Of a stretch of 64,000 bases of DNA, positions 50,901 to 59,900 are shown piece after piece (positions within the stretch are counted from its first letter, which is position 1; the number at the start of each line of letters is the position of its first letter). The DNA lies in the NCBI GenBank assembly GCA_949825045.1, contig OX463808.1, forward strand, positions 25,915,674 to 25,979,673, given 5' to 3'. Origin of the DNA: Argyresthia goedartella. Its lineage: Eukaryota > Arthropoda > Insecta > Lepidoptera > Argyresthiidae. A program made the translations under genes and the position numbers. The notes beneath the pieces were generated by a model. It was not told where the DNA came from. It did no database searches and saw nothing but the letters and a program-made list of their open reading frames with translations.

Positions 50901-53900
50901 TCGGCTACTAAATAACGTGTATCTAACTATGTTAAGTAGGTCTTACAGCATAATCGAGAACACTATTACATGCTAATATCGAACGAGAAGACAGTACCAA
51001 AGCCGACTGAATGTGAAACTTTGAATTTGTGTACTCCACCTTGAAACCGCTGCTGGTGATTTTGACCACGAAGCAGGTTCGGCTAGTAAATAACCTGTAT
51101 AAATCTATGTTAAGTACGTCTTAAAGCATAATTTTGAATACTAAAACAGGTCAATATCGGACGAGAAGACACTACCACAGCCGACTGAAAAATAAACTTT
51201 GAATTTGTTTTCTCCACCTTGAAACCGCTGCTGGTGTTTATGACCACGAAGGAGATTCGGCAAGTAAACAACGTGTATCTTACTATGTTAAGTAGGTCTT
51301 ACAACATGATCGAGAACACTATTACATGCTAATATCGAACGAGAAGACAGTCCCAGAGCCGACTTAATGTGAACCTTTGAAATTGTGTACTCCAACTTGA
51401 AACCGCTGCTGGTGTTTTTGACCACGTAGGAGGTTCGGCTAGTAAATAAACTGTATCTAGCTTTGTTAAGTAGGTCTTAAAGCATAATCTTGAATACTAA
51501 ACCAGGTCAATATCGGACGAGAAGACACTACCACAGCTGAGTGAAAAAGAAACTTTGGATTTGTTTTCTCCACCTTGAAACCGCTTCTGGTGTTTTTGAC
51601 CACGAAGCAGGTTCGGCTAGTAAATAACCTGTATAAATCTATGTTAAGTACGTCTCAAAGCATAATTTTGAATACTAAAACAGGTCAATATCGGACGAGA
51701 AGACACTACCACAGCCGACTGAAAAATAAACTTTGAATTTCTTTTCTCCACCTTGAAAGCGCTGCTGGTGTTTATGACCACGAAGAAGATTCGGCTAGTA
51801 AATAACGTGTATCTAGCTATGTTAAATAGGTCTAACAGCATAATTAAGAACACTATTACATGCTAATATCGAACGAGAAGACAGTCCCAGAACCGACTGA
51901 ATGTGATCCTTTGAAATTGTGTACTCCAACATGAAACCGCTGCTGGTGTTTTTGACCACGTAGGAGGTTCGGCTAGTAAATAACCTGTATCTAGCTTTGT
52001 TAAGTAGGTCTTAAAGCATAATCTTGAATACTAAACCAGGTCAATATCAGACGAGAAGACACTACCACAGCTGAGTGAAAAAGAAACTTTGGATTTGTTT
52101 TCTCCACCTTGAAACCGCTACTGGTGTTTTTGACCACGAAGTAGGTTCGGCTAGTAAATAACCTGTATAATTGTATGTTAAGAACGTCTCAAAGCATAAT
52201 TTTGAATACTAAAACAGGTCAATATCGGACGAGAAGACACTACCACAGCCGACTGAAAAATAAACTTTGAATTTGTTTTCTCCATCTTGAAACCGCTGCT
52301 GATGTTTTTGACCACAAAGCAAGTTCGGCTAGTAAATAAACTGGATCTAGCTATTTTAGGAACGTCGCCAAGCATAATCTGAAATACTAAAACAGGTCAA
52401 TATCGAACGAGAAGACACTACCACAGCCGACTGAAAAAGAAACTTTGAATTTCTTTTCTCCACCTTGAAAGCGCTGCTGGTGTTTATGACCACGAAGAAG
52501 ATTCGGCTAGTAAATAACGTGTATCTAGCTATGTTAAATAGGTCTAACAGCATAATTAAGAACACTATTACATGCTAATATCGAACGAGAAGACAGTCCC
52601 AGAACCGACTGAATGTGATCCTTTGAAATTGTGTACTCCAACTTGAAACCGCTGCTGGTGTTTTTGACCACGTAGGAGGTTCGGCTAGTAAATAACCTGT
52701 ATCTAGCTTTGTTAAGTAGGTCTTAAAGCATAATCTTGAATACTAAACCAGGTCAATATCGGACGAGAAGACACTACCACAGCTGAGTGAAAAAGAAACT
52801 TTGGATTTGTTTTCTCCACCTTGAAACCGCTACTGGTGTTTTTGACCACGAAGCAGGTTCGGCTAGTAAATAACCTGTATAAATCTATGTTAAGTACGTC
52901 TCAAAGCATAATTTTGAATACTAAAACAGGTCAATATCGGACGAGAAGACACTACCACAGCCGACTGAAAAATAAACTTTGAATTTGTTTTCTCCATCTT
53001 GAAACCGCTGCTGATGTTTTTGACCACAAAGCAAGTTCGGCTAGTAAATAAACTGGATCTAGCTATTTTAGGAACGTCGCCAAGCATAATCTGAAATACT
53101 AAAACAGGTTAATATCGAACGAGAAGACACTACCACAGCCGACTGAAAAAGAAACTTTGAATTTCTTTTCTCCACCTTGAAACCGCTGCTGGTGTTTATG
53201 ACCACGAAGGAGATTCGGCAAGTAAACAACGTGTATCTTACTATGTTAAGTAGGTCTTACAACATGATCGAGAACACTATTACATGCTAATATCGAACGA
53301 GAAGACAGTCCCAGAGCCGACTTAATGTGAACCTTTGAAATTGTGTACTCCAACTTGAAACCGCTGCTGGTGTTTTTGACCACGTAGGAGGTTCGGCTAG
53401 TAAATAACCTGTATCTAATTTTGTTAAGTAGGTCTTAAAGCATAATCTTGAATACTAAACCAGGTCAATATCGGACGAGAAGACACTACCACAGCTGAGT
53501 GAAAAATAAACTTTGGATTTGTTTTCTCCACCTTGAAACCGCTACTGGTGTTTTTGACCACGAAGCAGGTTCGGCTAGTAAATAACCTGTATAAATCTAT
53601 GTTAAGTACGTCTCAAAGCATAATTTTGAATACTAAAACAGGTCAATATCGGACGAGAAGACACTACCACAGCCGACTGAAAAATAAACTTTGAATTTGT
53701 TTTCTCCATCTTGAAACCGCTGCTGATGTTTTTGACCACAAAGCAAGTTCGGCTAGTAAATAAACTGGATCTAGCTATTTTAGGAACGTCGCCAAGCATA
53801 ATCTGAAATACTAAAACAGGTTAATATCGAACGAGAAGACACTACCACAGCCGACTGAAAAAGAAACTTTGAATTTCTTTTCTCCACCTTGAAACCGCTG

Positions 53901-56900
53901 CTGGTGTTTATGACCACGAAGGAGATTCGGCAAGTAAACAACGTGTATCTTACTATGTTAAGTAGGTCTTACAACATGATCGAGAACACTATTACATGCT
54001 AATATCGAACGAGAAGACAGTCCCAGAGCCGACTTAATGTGAACCTTTGAAATTGTGTACTCCAACTTGAAACCGCTGCTGGTGTTTTTGACCACGTAGG
54101 AGGTTCGGCTAGTAAATAACCTGTATCTAATTTTGTTAAGTAGGTCTTAAAGCATAATCTTGAATACTAAACCAGGTCAATATCGGACGAGAAGACACTA
54201 CCACAGCTGAGTGAAAAAGAAACTTTGGATTTGTTTTCTCCACCTTGAAACCGCTACTGGTGTTTTTGACCACGAAGCAGGTTCGGCTAGTAAATAACCT
54301 GTATAAATCTATGTTAAGTACGTCTCAAAGCATAATTTTGAATACTAAAACAGGTCAATATCGGACGAGAAGACACTACCACAGCCGACTGAAAAATAAA
54401 CTTTGAATTTGTTTTCTCCATCTTGAAACCGCTGCTGATGTTTTTGACCACAAAGCAAGTTCGGCTAGTAAATAAACTGGATCTAGCTATTTTAGGAACG
54501 TCGCCAAGCATAATCTGAAATACTAAAACAGGTTAATATCGAACGAGAAGACACTACCACAGCCGACTGAAAAAGAAACTTTGAATTTCTTTTCTCCACC
54601 TTGAAAGCGCTGCTGGTGTTTATGACCACGAAGAAGATTCGGCTAGTAAATAACGTGTATCTAGCTATGTTAAATAGGTCTAACAGCATAATTAAGAACA
54701 CTATTACATGCTAATATCGAACGAGAAGACAGTCCCAGAACCGACTGAATGTGATCCTTTGAAATTGTGTACTCCAACTTGAAACCGCTGCTGGTGTTTT
54801 TGACCACGTAGGAGGTTCGGCTAGTAAATAACCTGTATCTAGCTTTGTTAAGTAGGTCTTAAAGCATAATCTTGAATACTAAACCAGGTCAATATCGGAC
54901 GAGAAGACACTACCACAGCTGAGTGAAAAAGAAACTTTGGACTTGTTTTTTCCACCTTGAAACCGCTACTGGTGTTTTTGACCACGAAGCAGGTTCGGCT
55001 AGTAAATAACCTGTATAAATCTATGTTAAGTGCGTCTCAAAGCATAATTTTGAATACTAAAACAGGTCAATATCGGACGAGAAGACACTACCACAGCCGA
55101 CTGAAAAATAAACTTTGAATTTGTTTTCTCCACCTTGAAACCGCTGCTGGTGTTTATGACCACGAAGGAGATTCAGCAAGTAAACAACGTGTATCTTACT
55201 ATGTTAAGTAGGTCTTACAACATGATCTAGAACACTATTACATGCTAATATCGAACGAGAAGACAGTCCCAGAGCCGACTTAATGTGAACCTTTGAAATT
55301 GTGTACTCCAACATGAAACCGCTGCTGGTGTTTTTGACCACGTAGGAGGTTCGGCTAGTAAATAACCTGTATCTAGCTTTGTTAAGTAGGTCTTAAAGCA
55401 TAATCTTGAATACTAGACCAGGTCAATATCGGACGAGAAGACACTACCACAGCTGAGTGAAAAAGAAACTTTGGATTTGTTTTCTCCACCTTGAAACCGC
55501 TACTGGTGTTTTTGACCACGAAGCAGGTTTGGCTAGTAAATAACCTGTATAAATCTATGTTAAGTACGTCTCAAAGCATAATTTTGAATACTAAAACAGG
55601 TCAATATCGGACGAGAAGACACTACCACAGCCGACTGAAAAATAAACTTTGAATTTGTTTTCTCCATCTTGAAACCGCTGCTGATGTTTTTGACCACAAA
55701 GCAAGTTCGGCTAGTAAATAAACTGGATCTAGCTATTTTAGGAACGTCGTCAAGCATAATCTGAAATACTAAAACAGGTCAATATCGAACGAGAAGACAC
55801 TACCACAGCCGACTGAAAAAGAAACCTTGAATTTCTTTTCTCCACCTTGAAACCGCTGCTGGTGTTTATGACCACGAAGGAGATTCGGCAACTAAACAAC
55901 GTGTATCTTACTATGTTAAGTAGGTCTTACAACATGATCGAGAACACCATTACATGCTAATATCGAACGAGAAGACAGTCCCAGAGCCGACTTAATGTGA
56001 ACCTTTGAAATTGTGTACTCCAACTTGAAACCGCTGCTGGTGTTTTTGACCACGTAGGAGGTTCGGCTACTAAATAACCTGTATCTAGCTTTGTTAAGTA
56101 GGTCTTAAAGCATAATCTTGAATACTAAACCAGGTCAATATCGGACGAGAAGACACTACCACAGCTGAGTGAAAAAGAAACTTTGGATTTGTTTTCTCCA
56201 CCTTGAAACCGCTACTGGTGTTTTTGACCACGAAGCAAGTTCGGCTAGTAAATAACCTGTATAAATCTATGTTAAGTACGTCTCAAAGCATAATCTTGAA
56301 TACTAAAACAGGTCAATATCGGACGAAAAGACACTACCACAGCAGACTGAAAAATAAACTTTGAATTTGTTTTCTCCACCTTGAAACCGCTGCTGATGTT
56401 TTTGACCACAAAGCAAGTTTGGCTAGTAAATAAACTGGATCTAGCTATGTTAGGAACGTCGTCAAGCATAACCTGAAATACTTGAACAGGTCAATATCGA
56501 ACGAGATGACACTACCACAGCCGACTGAAAAAGAAACCTTGAATTTTTTTTCTCCACCTTGAAACCGCTGCTGGTGTTTATGACCACAAAGGAGATTCGG
56601 CTACTAAATAACGTGTATCTAACTATGTTAAGTAGGTCTTACAGCATAATCGAGAACACTATTACATGCTAATATCGAACGAGAAGACAGTACCAAAGCC
56701 GACTGAATGTGAAACTTTGAATTTGTGTACTCCACCTTGAAACCGCTGCTGGTGATTTTGACCACGATGGAGGTTCGGCTAGTAAATAAGCTGTGTCTTG
56801 CTAGGTTATATAGGTCTTAACGCATAATCTAGAATACATTTGAATACCAATATCGGACTAGAAGACCACAAGTACCACAGCCAACTATCTATATTGAATA

Positions 56901-59900
56901 TTGTGAGTATTATGTCGTCATTTTAGGGTACATGGTTCATTAAGGAAGTATGGGTTTCATCAACAGGCACTAGACACCATTTATATTGCCTTAAACCTAT
57001 CATAAAGGCCCTTAGTGTTATATGAAAAAGTACCTCCTTAATTTGGTCAGATTATATTGGCTACTAACTTTTGGCTGCCAACTTCACACCGGTACAGGGT
57101 TGGGGGATAAAAGTTCCTGATTAGTTTCTTGTTTGTATGCTAGCTTACAAACCAAATTTCAGTTTTCATTTAAACAAACAAAAATTATATTTAATTATGA
57201 GCTATGCAATTGAAACTTTATAACTTTATTGAGTCCACTATTGACATCATATCCCGAGAATTTTGTTTATCTGGTATAATCCAAAAGCAAATATACTTGC
57301 GTTTGGATTATATCAGATAAACAAGGGTTAAAAAAAAACAAGTGCGAGTTGGACTCATGCACGAAGGGTTCCGTACCACCGTACATTGGTAGGGATGGTG
57401 TGGAGTGAAAAGTTTGATAGATTTTACATGGCAAAATGTTGTTTACAAAGTTATTGGTGCGGCTACTTTCACACTCCATGTACGTAACCAGGGCATTCAT
57501 AAGTTTGTATGTAGTATTGAAAAAATTGTTGTATGGGAGCCCCCTTGAATATTTATTTTATTCTGTTTTTCAGTATTTGTTGTTATAGCGGCAACAGAAA
57601 TACATCATCTGTAAAAAAAACGGTCTTACTATCATGGTTCATGAGATACAGCCTGGTGACGGACGGGCAGACAGACAGCGGAGTCTAAGTAATAGGGTGC
57701 CGTTTTTACCCTTTGGGTACGGAATTCCTTTATTCCTTCCTTCCTTTATTTCATTCCTATGTACCCTATATTGTTACCCTGAAGAGGTCGTTTTTCCTGC
57801 AGCGTCATAAAGAAAGAAACATCTGCTACACTGTAACTGTAGATCAGACAGAAATTCAACCTTCTTTCCCCTAACTCTAGAGCAAGCTTGTTTTAACGGC
57901 TTTCTTAAGTCTCGTGAATAGTTCGCCGCCGGGAGGTCTTACCGACCAAGCGAGTAACCATAGAGTATTGTTACCTTTCTATCGTTAGTTTGAATGGCGA
58001 CAAGCTTTCTATTCTAAGTCTAGGCATTGTATAAAACACGCCATTGTCTTCTCGCTAGGTCTGTCGGCAGAATTAAGCTTTAGGTGATACGAAAAAATAA
58101 ATAGGTTTTTTTTTCTAATCCATTTACCCCACTATAAAGTCATTTACAGATTTTATTTTTGGGTTAACGTTTATTGAGTATTTCATTAAGATTCTCACTG
58201 AAGGAAAACGCGATTGGACGAAATTTTCTCGTTAGAATTTAAGCATGAAAAGACCTCTAAATTGTTAAATTGTTTTATTTTTTCTTGTAATTCTGAAAAC
58301 CTAACTAATTTCATTGCGGAATTGCATTCAAATGTGGATACTATATATTCGTTAACTCCTTGAAAATATTTTTGACGAAATGGCGTAGTTTATTTTTAAA
58401 CATTTTGTATGTGGTTTGGCGCTACGTTATTTTAGTTTGAGTCGAGCGCATTGTTTGCGCTCTCTTTTCCTGCTTATGTGGAAATAATGAATGCTGTCAC
58501 TTTCGTTTACATTCGTATTCCTTTTAAATATATATTGTCTTTTCGTATCACCTTAACTACAAGTGACGAAAACAACATTAATCTTGAGGTTCAAGAATTC
58601 CTTATTTATCCGTGCACGTATTCTTTAAGAGTAGGTACCTAAAGCAATAACATATTCCTATCATTGATCAGTTACCCGTTCAATTTGAACGTGACATTCC
58701 CGCTATCGTAAGTATACTTTGCTTGCAGCAGGGTATGTAATGTAAACTCGCTAAACAGGTTTTTCTCCCGGTCGAGATCAGTATGTTAGCCTAGTCTCTG
58801 ATTAGCGTTTTTACTACCCCAGTTCCAATCGCTTCGCATTATACGAAATGTTTCCACAAAACGCGTAATATAAAAAGAACCAGTCAATATTAAACGGAAA
58901 AAATAAGATGGTATCGCGTAACGGCCTTATTAGAAGGATGTACCTGAACAGTCCATTCTCCAAGGGAAGGTTGATCCGCAAGGGGAAGTTCTGCAGAGAG
59001 CACTCCTCGATCCAAGGGCGCGGAGGGCCACTGGCGCACCGGCGAGCCGCCAGCGTCCAGCACACTCACGTCCACTACACCAGGCAGCGGCAGCAGGTAC
59101 CTGCGAATGCCCAGTTACCAGCTAGGTGTCAACGACCCGCGACTCAACCTCACTAGTGCAACGTAATAGAACGTAATCTCACGCGCACATTTCTTTGTAC
59201 CGGCGGCGGCGCGGCGGCGGTATCGAAATGGAAAGTTCCGTATCAATTGCTCACGCTTTTTTGTGGCTTGAATGAGGCACGGTGCGTTGTGAGATTACAT
59301 CAAGCTGCAGGTGGTTGAATAACATAACATAGTGTCACGCCTTTTCCCATACGGGTTGGCAGAGGCACAATTGTACCCACTTTGAACCAGTTTATCATTA
59401 CTCCATTTACACAGCTATGGAGTAATTAAGGTTTCCTCACGATGTCTGAAATTCAAATTCAAACATCTTTATTTGCCAAATTACAAGTATTGTTCTAAGT
59501 AGTGCCGTAGTAACTATTTAGTAATCTGTGGTAGGGCTTCCCTGCATGTATAAGGGATAGATTGCTTGTGGTCTCCACACTAGGTATAATCTGTATCGTG
59601 GAGGCCGGACAGTGATTACTAGAGCTTAACATATCGGAAACTTATGTTTTTCATCACTATATTTACTTAAGATAAATTAATTATCTCATTGATACATGGT
59701 CAGGCATCGAACCAGCATCTCTTCAGATATAAGTAGTGAGACATTAGGAAATCTGGGATCGTATCATTGTATGTTATTATCTAAAATATCAAAGTAGTAA
59801 GACTACGACATACCTAGGTTTAAAAGTTAATGCTTTAACCGATTTGGCTATACATAAATATACCGGTACCTAGACCTACTCAATTATCTTATCGTATTAA

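Larger units (their letters stand above)
35592..57093. mobile_element. giant foldback-like element, 21.5 kb, with satellite inverted arms
   Basis: The outer ends are inverted repeats (35592 onward, ACCGGTGTGAAGTTGGCAGC; 57093 backward) flanked by the 9-bp direct repeat ACAGGGTTG (35583-35591, 57094-57102). Each arm has about 210 bp of unique outer sequence, an array of a 178-bp satellite in opposite orientations (left about 2.6 kb plus an inserted LINE; right about 9.9 kb), and an inner segment with repeated GCCAACAGATGGC. The centre (about 40610-46535) holds two LINE/DNA transposon insertions and no recognisable transposase of its own. Foldback elements of Drosophila also have tandem-repeat arms and 9-bp duplications; relation to Mutator-type elements is inference from that length. 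Confidence 0.85.

Noticed and set aside
37639..56469. Many 65- to 77-codon ORFs in the satellite arms
   Set aside because: They repeat with the 178-bp unit, occur on the strand given by monomer orientation, lack starts or homology of their own, and are periodic reading of the satellite.
35592..57093. Polinton/Maverick or Helitron
   Set aside because: The direct repeat is 9 bp rather than 6, no polymerase, capsid or Rep/helicase motif is present, and Helitrons lack inverted arms and target duplications.
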